The notes: generated by a model from the letters alone, not told the origin. A stretch of 64,000 nt of DNA from Amyloporia xantha (GCA_036971615.1 JAYKKR010000001.1:1550001-1614000), one strand, 5' to 3'; numbered from the stretch's first letter, positions 33,800 through 46,135 are shown. Program-made: numbers and translations.

Positions 33800-36700
33800 A
33801 TGACTTCCGAGTCCAAACCTGCTCGACCTGCAACGTCGTCAGATCCTCTAATTCCTGAAAACTTCTTGGACATACCGTCCCAGAGACTATATGCTCTAAG
33901 CTTTGGTGCTCTTTGCCAGGTATGCTCCCACTTCCTCTTGGCTTGGCGAGCGGAGAACGAAGTAGCAATGATGTGCGGAAGGATATTGCATTGCTGCTAG
34001 TCATGCTTAGTTTATTATGACTTCGGGATTGCTTACATTTGGATGCTAAATATATTTGCAGGCAATCAAGGTGTTCGACTTCTTCCAATTTGTACTTTTC
34101 TCGGATGGCAATCAAGGGCCATACGGTAGAAAATGGTTCATAGCCGACTTCTTGTTTTGTGTCTCCCTTGCGCAGCTGCGCATACCACGACTCCAATATA
34201 GCAAATCTGTGGTGCTATTACAGATTGTTGTACTGTGGCTTGTAGACGGACTGATGTTCGGCGGGATTACAGTAAACGTTGGAGGTCGGCATTCCTGGAT
34301 GGGCATGCCTTCAATTGGGTTTACGGGTGCGTACATTTTGCGTTCTTTCTGACAGCACAGATTTGATTCCTTATGCATGGTGTGTAGATCGAGGACAAGT
34401 GACGTCTACACCGCAAGATACTGGTCTTTGGGCTTGGCTGCCCAGTCTGGGACTAGGCCTCTTGGCTGGTTCGAGTAATAGCAAAGACATCCACCTGCTA
34501 GGGCAACACACTGTCCGCATGTCGCCCATCAGCACTGCTCAACTTAATCCAAACGGCCATAATTTCTGTTTTGCCTCCCCGAGCGACCATATTCTCATTC
34601 CCATCCTCCTCAACAATACGAACCCGATCAGTGTGCAATACTCTTTGATTCCTCTAGGATACGTGGAGGATCCGGCTTTCGCAGAGAAAAATAGAAGTCC
34701 GCATGGCAAAGTTGAACGCTTCGAGCTGACAGCTAAGGATCTGAAAGCAATCGAGAACGCTCGACAGGAAGGGTTGCAGATAGCCCGCACCGCAGTCTCC
34801 AAACATGATTCTGACGATTACGACGACTATGATGACGAAGAGGAGGACAATGGCGATCTCACTAGTTCATACAGATCTCCTTCTTTGCAGAAAACACAAG
34901 GATTGGTTCACATTCGGCTCAACAAACCTGGCAGACTACGTCTTGAACGCGTGCTAGATTCATCTACTGTAGACGCTCGGTTGATTTATCCCAGCGAAGT
35001 GACTGTCGTCGCATGTCCTCGAGCCGAATTCGCTGTGGACAGACTTACCGCCCAGGATGATATTCGATGTGCTGTCCCTGGTCTGACGAGCGGGCTTGGC
35101 GAGGAACTCAATCTTGCAATTGATATCTATGGCGTTCCACCACTCAGCCTTCGCTGGTACAAGGAAGTCGGTGGTAGGAGAGAATCGTTCATGGTGGAAG
35201 GCATCGAGAGTTCAGGGCATGCACGCCATCGTTTAGCAGAAGAAGAAAGGGGATTGGTCGGCACAGGCACAAATAGGATCCCAATCGAGTTGGAAATCCC
35301 TTTGAATGTGTCCCTCAACGCCCTAGGGACACATTCATACGTCCTGGAATCGGTGACGGACGCAATTCGGAAATGTTGTTCAAGCAGGTCAAAGCTCGAG
35401 TAATCTGGGGCATTCGGCTTTAACGCCGTTGCGGACAGCGGGCGGTGGATCACCCACAGATCTCAAGTCTAGGGTCAGTCGTTCCGTAACAGTGGTTCCT
35501 CGACCGAGCGTACAGTTCCAGAAATGTGGTCCTGGAAATCCTGCATCGCTGCTGATCGGTCGCCATACTCAGCTGACGGTGTCTACGCGGAATGCTGATA
35601 CGCTTGATGCCCCTTGGGAGGTTGGCATCAGATATCAGCCGCAGGCGGCTGAAGAACGCTTGACAGGAGCAAACAAGAGGCAGAAGCCCTGGACAAAAAG
35701 CTTCCGAACTAAGGAGGGAGAGAGGGACTTGGCTGTGAATGTCGATGCCCCAGGCGAGTACACGATTGTTAGTGTTAGAGGCAAGGTTTGCGAAGGAGAC
35801 ATCTGGAGCCCGGAAACGTGCAAGGTGATAGAGAGGCCTCTTCCTACTGCTGAGATCGAATGGAAGAAGATTCATGAATGGTCAGTATCAACATGGCATT
35901 TCACTCGGATAAACAGCATCACTCACTGTCACATAGCTCTGGCGACATAGGAGTCTCCGCTTCGTTGGTTCTCCACGGCACGCCTCCCTTCCACGTTTAT
36001 TATCGGATGCAGCGCGATAATGAGCCCCCACGAGAGCTCGTGAAGACATTTGCCAGCTCGCGTGGCGAGATTACCATCCAACCAGATCGAAGCGGACACT
36101 ACGTCTTCAAATTCGTGCAAATGAGCGATGCTAACTACCAAAAGGTTGATTTGAAGGGTCCCAGCATCGATCAGGTGGTCCATCCTCCTGCGTCTGCCGA
36201 GTTTTCGAACAGTATGCCAGGCGGAAGAGGAAAGAAAAAGATCAATAGCTGCTCGGGCAGCATGGTGGATGTGGATGTCGATCTTCGCGTCAGTACATAT
36301 GCTCTGTCTATACAACTCTGCATTGACACATGTTGGTTATCAGGGCACTGGTCCATGGAACTTGGAAGCACAGATCGTTGGCCCGAAGGGTTCAGAAATC
36401 GTGCACGTGCACAATGTTACGAGGTCTAAAAAGACACTTCATCTACCAATACCTAAAGCGATAGATAAGGACGGCGGTTCTTTCGAGGTAGATCTTGGTA
36501 AGAATTATGTTGCCTAGATGTTTGCATAATTCTCACATTCACAACTCACAGTTAGTGTTGAGGATGCCTATGGCTGTAAGCGTGCGCTGTCCGTTCCAGG
36601 AATTGTGGTCAACGTTCGCAGAGTACAGGTAAGTTTCTTCACCAAAGGGACGTTACCAGCCTGACTTTCTGCTCTTGGTAGCCTACCGCCAGGTTCTATG

Positions 36701-38572
36701 GTAAGAAGGACGAACGCCAAGTGACAGTGCTGGACAATGAGCAAGCTAGTTTGCCGCTTCGTCTCACAGGCGATGGTGTAAGTCTTCTTTATGTTATGTC
36801 TACATGGAGATATCTGAACATGTTGAACAGCCATGGCGTCTCAAATATCGGCGAGCGGAGTCACCTGACGATATATCCACTGTCACCCTCTCTTCGCCCA
36901 ATGACGATCTTCATGTCACAGAAAGAGGCCTTTATGAAATCATAGAAGTATGCTACCTTCACTATTTCGGCATTTCGACTCTAGGCAGAGGCGCTGACAT
37001 CTCGTTATTCAGATTGTGGACTCACAGTGTCCGGGATCTGTCGTAGTCAACGAAGCCACATACAAAGTGGATCATATACCTAGGCCTTCTGCGAAGCTCT
37101 CGTCGGAGATCCAGTCAATATATGAACCTTTCAACGGATCACACATCTTACCACCGATTTGTGAAGGCTCAGCGGATCACGTTGACCTTGAACTAACTGG
37201 TGAGATGGATCTCATTCCCATCGTCCAAGAGCTCGCTAATCAGAACTGGTTCAGGCCGACCTCCTTTCCAGATCATGTACAATGTTGCGAGAGACAATGA
37301 TATGGGTGGTACAAGGATATTGGATCAGCCTACTTTCAGCAGCATTCAACCTCGCACTAGCTTCCAACTGCACACAAGCGAAGCATCTCGCATATATTAT
37401 GAAGTGAAGCAGATCGGTGACGCAGCCTACCCTCTCTCCAAGAATAGGAATGCTATGATTCCACGCTCCGAGCGTCTCCTTTTCGAACAGCAAGTGCTTA
37501 TGCGACCCTCGGCTCGATTCAAGAATCACAATCGCATCTCTTACTGCCTGAACGACATACTTTCCCCTCGTGACACATCTAGTCAGGATGGCTTGATCTT
37601 GTTGGAGGGTACCCCACCGTTCTATCTCCAGATGTCTATTCGAAATCTAGCCACAAGCGAAACCCGCCTGGAGACCATTGAACTACGTGAAAACGCATGG
37701 AAACTCGCCATTCCGACCTATAGCTTCCGTTCCATCGGCCCTCATCTGGTCACCATTGAATCTGTGCGAGATGCATCCCACTGTGAACAGGCGATCCCCG
37801 ATCCTCTTTACCGGTCGATTTGGGTGGACGTGGCAGAAACTGCTGCCATTGTACCCTTCGACAGAAGAGAAGATTTCTGTATCGGTGACCCAATTCAATT
37901 CCAGTTGGAAGGTACTCCGCCTTGGAATATCGGGTGTGTGCGAATATCATGTTTTCTTGATTGTCATAACTCATCAACGAACAGATATCGTGTCAATGGC
38001 AAGTCGCACATACAAGAAGCCAAGATTTCTCCATTCTCCATTTTACAGCAACAACCTGGGGAGTTTACGATTACTTCCATTGCACATCAGCAGAAGATGT
38101 GCAAGACAGCCGTGACAGATCTGCGGTACACAATTCACTCTTTGCCTTCCGCACAGGTCGGACATGGAAAAAGGATTGTGCAGGATATCCACGAAGGTAC
38201 GTGTCAAGGGATGACTTCTGTATTGGTCTAGTCTTAATTGCCGTTTTTCGGAAGGCGACCAAGCAGAGATAGTCTTCACGTTGATTGGCGAACCTCCATT
38301 TACCTTCACTTATCAGCGAGCTGAGCTGAGCCCAAGGAAGGGGGTGCAAGGCAGAGTGCTCGAGACACACACCGTGTCCGGCGTCACTACGAAGGAGTAC
38401 TCGATATTTTCGGCTCTGGAAGGCAAGCGCTCTCGTCGTCTCTCGACATTCTCATGCTTATGAACATTACCTTCACCAATGCATAGGTACATGGACTGTC
38501 ACTTTCATAGCCGACCGGTATTGCAGGTATCCGCCAGCACAACCAGACGGCATACTGGACAAATTAAAATGA
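33800..38572 (+). CDS. POM152: Nuclear pore membrane protein POM152 (one apparent frameshift)
   Basis: Thirteen exons: 33800-33919, 34062-34326, 34388-35880, 35937-36288, 36344-36497, 36552-36628, 36682-36777, 36831-36947, 37013-37199, 37255-37933, 37985-38196, 38255-38422, 38487-38572 (about 1334 aa). The N-terminus has hydrophobic segments (AIKVFDFFQFVLF, VVLLQIVVLWLVDGLMFGG) and precedes an acidic run near 34810-34850. A series of Ig-like repeats follows; recurring cues are G-x-PPF-x-(V/L) (GTPPFHVYY, GRPPFQIMY, GTPPFYL, GEPPFTF). The gene ends GTWTVTFIADRYCRYPP. In yeast Pom152 forms the lumenal ring of the pore. At 35364-35365 one extra A shifts the frame. Before it the product reads LESVTDA and after it FGNVVQAGQ. 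The last intron is GC-AG (38423-38486). Confidence 0.92.
38423..38486 (+). other. GC-AG intron in POM152
   Basis: The donor is G|gcaagc and the acceptor atag|. Splicing gives ALEG|TWTV with the conserved C-terminal block in frame. No GT nearby gives the same result. Confidence 0.75.
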
Positions 38573-38843
38573 AAACCTAGCCTAGCCAAGATATACTCTT
38601 GATCCAAAAGTACTTTGCCGTGGTAGGTATGACTCTGTAGCTTTAGACCAATTTTTCAAATATAGTAGCTCTTAATATTGGGACCTTTTCGCGCTCAGCA
38701 TCATCGTGGTTATAGATATGATGCTCTTGCCTTGCTCAACACACCAAGCTCAAATACGAGAGCGCAACGCCGGTTCACAGATAGACTACATTGAAATTCA
38801 TATTCGTTTCCAATTCGATAGTACACAAGGGATCACGAACGAC

Positions 38844-40162
38844 TTATACCTGAGCAGACGAGATGTAGAACCACTTCGAGACTACATGGGAGAATGAATT
38901 TCATATTCCGGTGCTAACCAGCAGCGGTACTTACTAGAAGGGTCAACGGGAGCTGGTGGCTTCCTGGAGTCTGCGGGAACGCCGGTGTACGTGGGGTCGT
39001 TCTTGCTGACATGACCAGGAGAGCTGGGAACCGTCAGGTTGCGACTGTACGCCACCAGATTGTCAGCATGCGGTTGCTAAATATGACAGAGATACATACA
39101 TGGAGAGATCGTAAGACGGCGTCTTGGCCGGACTCTCGCCGCTCACGAGCCGGCGCCAGGCCTCGTGACACTCGTGGATAATTTCCGTCGCGTACTTCTT
39201 GTTCTTGGCCTCGCCAGAGAACGCGAACTGGTTCTCGGGCTTGCCGTCAGGGAATCTTGTAAATCCTGTACAAGAAAAGAATCAAGTCATCCGTGCTGAT
39301 AAAAGCGAGACAAAGTATTAGTACCTGAACCATTCATTCGTCGCGCGGACCAAGCCCGGGAGGTGCCTCTCGACATCCTCGATGTCGTTAAGCTTCGAAG
39401 CAAGGGGATCCTGGACGTCAACGACGAGGACTTTCCAGTCGGTCTCGCCTTCATCGAGGAGTGCCATGATGCCAAGGACCTTGACTTGCTTGATCTGGCC
39501 GACGTAGCCAACTTGCTCGCCGATCTCGCACACGTCAAGCGGGTCGTTGTCACCGTTAGCCTTTGTCTCCGCATGGGTCTGCGACGGGTCCTCCCAGGTC
39601 TACAGTACCAGTTAAATTGTCTTCATCAGAGGTTTTTCTCGGAGTCATGCAACGTTGTCGTGACGCACCTGGGGGAAGGCACCGTAGTTCCAAATGTAGC
39701 CATGGTGGGGGAAGCAGTTGCGCACGTAGCGCAAGCGGCCCTTCTTGATGTCCTGTTTGATGGGGTTGAAGGCCTCCTCCTTGGAGATCTCCATCTTCGC
39801 GTTGGTCCAGCGGGGAACCTCGACGATCATGTTGAGGATACCGTTGTTCTGGTCGGCGAAGAGGGGGATGTCGTGCCAGGATGAGACGACATTGCCATTG
39901 TGCTCGATAAAGACTCGGTGCTCTAGATGTTAATGAATATCGCTGGATGATGAGACGATAATGACGGCTACGAACACTTGGGAGAACTCACCGAGGGTGT
40001 TAGGAGCGCCGATGAGGCGAGACGTGTACTCTGCAAGGCCAAAGTGAGGGTCACCTCGTTGAGAGGAGATGAGGTGCACGTACGAGACGCCATGGTGGTG
40101 GTGGTTGCGGAGAGAAGACGGGTCTGATGAGACAGGCGGCGAAGAGCGAGACTGGCACTCAT
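38844..40162 (-). CDS. IPP1: Inorganic pyrophosphatase (two apparent frameshifts)
   Basis: Seven exons: 40162-40084, 40030-39992, 39922-39669, 39599-39325, 39265-39100, 39045-38935, 38881-38844 (319 aa after discounting two bases). Family I motifs: [65 protein letters not shown] (metal-binding aspartates), [12 protein letters not shown], and an end in [11 protein letters not shown]. It hydrolyses PPi to phosphate in the cytosol. Two in-frame ATGs exist. From 40162 the leader [19 protein letters not shown] looks mitochondrial; from 40093 ([13 protein letters not shown]) the product is the usual cytosolic form. Frame is lost by one extra base in GGG 39250-39252 (between IYKIP and DGKPE) and again in TTT 39000-39002 (between VSK and NDPTY). 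Everything else is conserved, so sequence error is likelier than decay. Confidence 0.9.
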
Positions 40163-40396
40163 GCACCTCCAGTCAAGTTTTATGAGCCAAGTCTGCTGTC
40201 GATCGATAGCTCACTCGCACGATATGATCGCGTATTATCTCCCGCGATCTCGCCTAGATACTAGATTCTTTCACAACATACGACATACAGAAATTCATAG
40301 GCTATCGGTGGTACAGTGTATATAATATATTATAGCAGTAGCAATCACAGCGTAGCGAGCAACGAGCTACCATAGCACAGCGGGAGACCGCAGGTC
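40163..40396. other. Spacer between IPP1 start and GCP4 stop
   Basis: About 230 bases. It carries the IPP1 promoter and the GCP4 3' UTR, with an AT-rich tata-rich stretch at 40318-40335. No gene was seen. Confidence 0.5.
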
Positions 40397-42804
40397 CTAT
40401 GTGAGCCCCCCTTGCTTCAAGATCTCCTCTGGGGCGTCAGTTGACCCTACATTCAAACTGATCTTCGGCGTCGAGAATCCGCCATTGAAGTCGAGACGTA
40501 ACAGCAGGCGTTCCACGTGCCGGCGAACCTCTTCGTCCCCCTCCAGACGTCTCCCCCGCTTCGGCCGAATGAACGCGTGCAACCCCGTGGTATTTGCCAT
40601 GCTCACGCTGTAAAGGATTGATTTTGACGCATCTGCGGCTGCGGTGAAAGGTTGTTGCGTGGTCGACAGAGATAATTGCTCATAAAATGATGCAAGCAGG
40701 GCATGTAGGGTCTGTTGCATGAAAACAAGATAAATATATCATCAGATGACTTCGTGACATGCCATGGTAGCCCAAGCGTACCTCGTTGATGTCAGCGACA
40801 ATAGCATGTCGCTCCTTGACCATCTCACCTACTCTGTCACCTCCATTCGCCAGACTGCCCTCAAACAGCAGCGCAGGCAAAACATCCCCGCCCCACCTCT
40901 CGACCTGCGCGACGAAGCGCTCACAGGTCTCTAGGATCATCCGCAGAGTCGCGGTCAAGGCGGGATTGGATAACAAGCTCCCTGTAAGTAAGCGTTCGAG
41001 ATAGGTGGTATGGATATTGCGCAACGTGGTAAAATCCAGCTGGGACGATGCGGAAGAGGATGCATTCGAGGCGCTGCTGTGTGATGCTGGGAGGGCCGAT
41101 GCAGAAGACGAGATTCCAATTCTGGGATCAGGAGTGTCAGTCATGGGCGCAGAAGCGGGTTGATTGCCCGTGGGTTGTCTGGCGATGCCGGACGTCTTCT
41201 CTAGAAGTAGCCCCTTCAGCCGTCTGAACTCCACATCCACAACATCAGTCATCACATATCCTAGCAACGTGTCCAGAAACCAACTCATCTCCCTTACCAC
41301 CCCCCATCCGCATCTGAGAAGCACCTTACGCGCCTCCAGATCTTCCACCGTCCCGCCTTCGCCAAGTCCAGTCCACCGGCGCCGGGCACGCTGCGAGTTA
41401 GAAAGGGACGTCCAGCAGGTGTGGATCCGCGTATGTGTTTTACGAAGAGCAGATAGATACGCAAATAGTGCGCCATAAATTTGTAGATCTGATGGATGGA
41501 GGAAGAGATCGAGGGGCCATGCGACACTATATGTCAACAAGAGAGGGGTACCAAGAAGAAGATCATCGAAGGCGGTGGGTTCAGAAGATCGCGACAGAGA
41601 GGAAGACAAATCTTTGGTTGAAGCCGGAGCTGCGACAAGAGATGGCAACAGTGGCCGAAGGGGTCCTGACGGCAGGCGGAAACGGAGATGGGAGAGGGAC
41701 GGGTCGTGCTGAGCGGTGGTTCCCAGAGAGGCACGGAGGAGAGCAAGATGCAGATCCTGTTCACGAATCATCGTCGTGGGGCCGGACCGACCCGTTAGTC
41801 GTGAAATTTTAAGTCGTTCGATCTCACTAATGAGAGAAAGCGCAAATTCTCCATTTCGGAGCAGGAAATAGTTTGCTCTGGGGGGGACAAGATTAGGTCA
41901 TGGATGGGCAGAAGTTGATGAAATTTGCTTACAGTGATTCTACTGCAACTTCGACATCCTTGTGGGTCAAGACATTTAGCCAGAGCCATTCACTGACTGC
42001 AGTTCTGATATCGACAATGACCCGATCGAAAGCGTACTGGTCTTGCGGTAATACCCCATCCAGTAACTTGGTGTGCTCTACAGCAAGGCTCCGGGGGAAT
42101 TGCCGTTCCCATTTTGCAGCCTTCACAGTACCAATGGCTCGGCCTACATAAGCTATGGATTCTCGAGATTGCGCAGAAAGACAAGATGGTACAGATCCTT
42201 CAAGTAGAACGTAGTCCTTCGAAGTCAATGGATCTTGATCTGAGACCGAGCCGTGGACCAGAAACGCCTGCAGCTGAGCGATCCAGACGCGTTGTACGGC
42301 TTCACACAGGCGAGCATGAATGGATGCTATTCGGTGTATTCCGGTATGGGAACGTGTGAGAAGCAGGTCAATGAGTGGGCCTGGTTGCCACTTTTCTTGG
42401 CTACGCAGATCGTCGAATAATGACTCCAGGGCAGCAAGAGGTGCGTCCCATTCAGCGAACGTAGCGCGGACTGATGATAATGGCACAAACGACCCATTTG
42501 CCACGAGACTAGAGTCACGTTGGAGTACCTTAGCCTCTGTTTCGACCACCAAGTTCTCGTATTCATCTTTGAGTATTTGATTCAATGTAGCACACAGAGC
42601 CGATGTGTATCGTGAGCGCGAGCGCGACAGGTCCTGACAGGCGCTCTTGATTTTGCGATATCGAACAGCAATTTGACCAAGAGACTCCAAACATTGCTGT
42701 TCTCCCGGATGAAGGAGTGGTGCAAACGCAGGATGGACAGTATGGTCAGTCGGGAACAGGGACGAAGAGTGACCGGCGAGGACCAAGAGAACTTCTGCAA
42801 TCAT
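40397..42804 (-). CDS. Gamma-tubulin complex component GCP4-type (Spc97/Spc98 family)
   Basis: Three exons: 42804-41933, 41877-40782, 40711-40397 (760 aa; introns 55 and 70 nt). The N-terminus MIAEVLLVLAGHSSSLF and the grip1 part (FLVHGSVSD, ...ANYFLLRNGEFALSLI) match the GCP fold. The grip2 part has SVAWPLDLFLHPSDLQIYGA, FAYLSALRKTHTRIHTCW and VREMSWFLDTLLGYVMTDVV. Its length fits GCP4 rather than the longer GCP5/6. GCP4 is a structural member of the gamma-tubulin ring complex that nucleates microtubules at spindle pole bodies. A Ser/Ala-rich insert (about 41040-41110) interrupts the second half. It shares a 262-base divergent promoter with the TBC gene. GCP2/3 identity is less likely on length. 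Confidence 0.85.
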
Positions 42805-43066
42805 GACCGGCTTGTACCGTCAGACGACACACGCAAATAAAAATACAGAAACGCTCACCTACGAAGTGTACCACCAGGCAGCGGTAGTCTGACGAGCCTG
42901 CCGCAGATAAAGTCGTCGAAGGGTGGAAAGGAGGAGGGACGCGACAGTCTGGCGCGCCTGTCGATCGCGTTTCGCCCGGTTCACGTGACACACATCTCGT
43001 CGCGCCCGGAGCAGCAACCCCGGGTCGCAGTCAGATCCCCATCTGCAGTGTAATTCCCCCTTCCCA
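42805..43066. promoter_or_regulatory. Divergent promoter GCP4 / TBC RabGAP
   Basis: 262 bases between two divergent ATGs. It is GC-rich and without a clear TATA box. Its role as promoter is inferred from position. Confidence 0.45.
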
Positions 43067-45358
43067 ATGGACGGCCACGAGCTGGATGGCGACCGGGACG
43101 AGGCACACGTCGAACATCCCTCAGAACGCTACCCTCCCCCATTTACTTTTGACGACGCGTTCTCCGATGCAGACGACAGCGAGGAAACACTCGAGTTCTC
43201 TCCTGAAGCTATCCGGGAATCAATGGCGAAGACGTTTACTAGCCTTGATGGCCACGTAGCACTCGACGAAGCAGAAGACTTTGCCGCAAAGATTGGGCTC
43301 TCAGTAGACCTTGAGTCTAATACTTCGGTCTCCACGCTTGACATGAACGCCCCGGGATCTGAGCCTCGTACCCCCTCCTCCCCGCCGACAATGCACCGCT
43401 CAATGTCTAACGCGTCCCATCTTACATCACCGACCTCCCAGACGGGCTCCTTCTACGACGTTCCACTCTCTAGCACCCTTTCGCAAATCTCGCTTTCAGA
43501 CGAGCCCTCTTCTCCCCCTCATGACACACCTGACCTTGAGCCCGCAGCTCAGATTCATACTGTCTCCATGGACACCTCAGAAACCGTTCCCGTCGCTGTT
43601 GAGGTGAGATCGGAACCTCTTCACGAGATTGATGTCGACGTTCCTCCACGCTCCGCTTCTCAAGAAATCCGGACCCAAACTGCCTCTCCTCAGACGACTC
43701 CCAGATCCTCCGTTAGTGTCGCATCGGCTTCCTCATCCTACTTGCCCACGTCAACTTCTCTTCCAACACCTTCCTCTAATGCATCCGTCGGATCTACTTC
43801 GTCTTCTACGTTCCAACACCGTCAAACTCGCTCTGCAGGTCCCAGCGCCCTCGATAAAGTCATTAGCAAGACACGCCCTTCGTTCCTTCCCCCGAAACCG
43901 CGGACAGAAGACAGAAAGCACATGGCAGACTGGGAGGCCATGATGAAACGTAGTCGCGCCGCCGGTGAGTACAGCGTGTTTGCCGCTTCTGCGCCGTGAA
44001 TGAGTCTTTATCGGCTCAGCCTGTTTGCTCTGTTTGTCCATTTGCCTGTACACTGATCCACAGAGGAGAAGAGACGCAAGGCATTAGATGAAAGGCGCTA
44101 TGTACGTGAACGAAAGATCGAGGAGTCGATCGGGATCTGGGAACGCGAGATTGTGCCGGACTGGACTGTGGTGAAAAGGAATCCAGCGCTCAGGAAACTA
44201 TGGTGGGGAGGGATCCCGACGAAATTACGAGCTACCATGTGGCAAAATGCCATCGGCAATTCACTCGTACTGAGCAAAGGTATGCATCCGATACGTCGTA
44301 GTAGGGTATTGTCTATTCCGTACTGAGGACAAGTAGATGCATACAAGACTTGTCTATCGCGGGCAAAACGAGCACTCACTCACGGCTCTTTTCCGACAAC
44401 GGTAGTCGGCCTCATTGAAGACGATATCAAGACAACACTCCCTGCACTGCGCTTGTTCCTTCCTGGGAGTGGTCCTTTGTATGACGATCTCAAGGATATG
44501 CTATGTGCCTGGGTCGTCTCTCGCTCAGATGAAGGCTTGGGTTACGTACCCGGAATTGCCAAAATTGCCGCCATGCTGTTGCTCAACATGGCACCTCCAC
44601 AAGCCTTCATTGTTATGAAGAATTTGCTAGAAAGACATTGTATGCGGTCGTTTTACGGTGGGCTAGCCTCTAAAGACGATGTAAGTGGATCGGTCCCGAT
44701 TCTGCTGCGCAAATTCATTAGGATCCACAGGTCGAAGCATATTATAGGTATTCTAAACAGCTCCCTCATCGCCTTTCTCTCATTGTATCACCTTTTTACA
44801 GGATCTTCGACACGTTACTTGCTGACGGAATGCCGAAGAGTGAGCACACTTTGTTCTGTATAATGAGTGAGGATCTCAGCTTGTGCAACGGTTTGCAGTC
44901 TACTTCAACTTCAAACAACATCAGATATCTCCCGCTGCGTATTTGCCTGACTGGTTGATCCCACTCTTTCTGGATCATCTTCCTTTCGAAGCCTGCGCTA
45001 GAATATGGGATATTCTGTTGCTGGAAGGCGACTCTTTCCTGTACCGAGCGGCTTTGGCCATTCTAGCTGTGCTGGAACCCCGCCTCTTTTTTCCTGACCG
45101 TCGTGAGCTGCTAGAATTGCTCAGGTAAGTCGCTGAGTCCTTCGTCAGTGAGATTATTTCTCAGTACATCGGTGTAGAGGTGAGAACAAAGCAGCTATCG
45201 AGGTTGCGAAACGAGATGGACGGCCACTCAATGGGGCGAAGTACGACATCTATGGAGTGGACGAGGAGACGCTTTGGGAGCGCCTCGACAGCATGGATGA
45301 ATGGTGGCGAGAAAGCACATGGACGAGGCTCATTCAGCGGGAGCTGCCAGATTTGTGA
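43067..45358 (+). CDS. TBC-domain Rab GTPase-activating protein
   Basis: Seven exons: 43067-43964, 44064-44279, 44337-44680, 44731-44747, 44802-44839, 44899-45124, 45178-45358 (639 aa). The first 300 residues are acidic and Ser/Thr/Pro-rich. The TBC domain starts LRKLWWGGIPTKLRATMW and contains the TBC core IKTTLPALRLF (arginine-finger IxxDxxR is degenerate here) and the YVPGIAKIAAMLLL region (YCQG counterpart, glutamine-finger motif altered). It ends ARIWDILLLEGDSFLYRAALAIL. TBC proteins stimulate GTP hydrolysis on Rab GTPases in membrane traffic; the Rab partner cannot be inferred. Two exons of 17 and 38 nt are needed for phase. The altered finger motifs could mean reduced catalysis. Confidence 0.85.
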
Positions 45359-46135
45359 AGATAGAGTAATGATGGCAGTCGGTATGGGTTCCTGTTTTCG
45401 TTTCTTCTAATTTTATTGCAGTTCGTTTCATGTTGAGCCACTCTTTGAATATGTCCGCGATAAAATGAGGCGCTGACGCGAGTTGCGTGAGGTTGTGCAA
45501 TATATGTGAGCTACCGTCATCCTTGAACTGCGATCACTCAGCTGATACATTGCAGTTCCGTGTTGTGACGTTTCATTATCACTGGAATTTTAAATGAAAA
45601 GTGGTCTCGTACCTACTGCATGAGCTCCAGGCGAAGCCCAGCAGTCACGTGCTTAGGGCTGGAGCGCTCAAGAACACTCTTTCAGAGGTCCCTGTCTACC
45701 TGACCTTCCAGACCGAACTGCCTTCCAACCCCTGTGCCATTGCGGTATCCCTTTGGGCGGCCTAATAATGTCTCCTTTCTCCCTGCCTACATCAATCCCG
45801 CACTTCGAGAATGAGCCAGACCGGTCTTCCCGTCCCGAAACCGCTCGAGTGCAGGCGCTATGATGGTATGTCCTTGCCGCCTTGAGTGGCATGCCCCTGG
45901 CGTGCCCATATGTCGAGGGTGAGCCAGACGGGTCTTCTTGTTCCGAAATCTCTCGAGGACAGCACTGTAAGTGCACACTGCGCTATGACGTACCCGGCGC
46001 GCAACAGTATAAAACGGTGAACTTCTCTCGGTATTTTCTACACTCATCCAGAACACATATCCCGCATTCGCATCTACCCAGAGCCCAGTCTCATTTCGTT
46101 GTATCCACACTGCTCTCCTCATCACCAAATTTACC
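45359..46135. repeat. Spacer with a diverged 47-bp direct repeat
   Basis: The sequence at 45806-45852 (cgagaatgagccagaccggt...) recurs diverged at 45914-45959 (cgagggtgagccagacgggt...). The second copy lies about 50 bases before the TATA box of the next gene, so the repeats could be upstream promoter elements. No protein gene is supportable here. Confidence 0.5.
46008..46014 (+). promoter_or_regulatory. TATA box of the 46136 microprotein gene
   Basis: TATAAAA, a canonical box, 128 bases upstream of the ATG. A CT/CA-rich leader follows (45-100 bases downstream), the layout of strongly expressed fungal genes. Confidence 0.55.
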
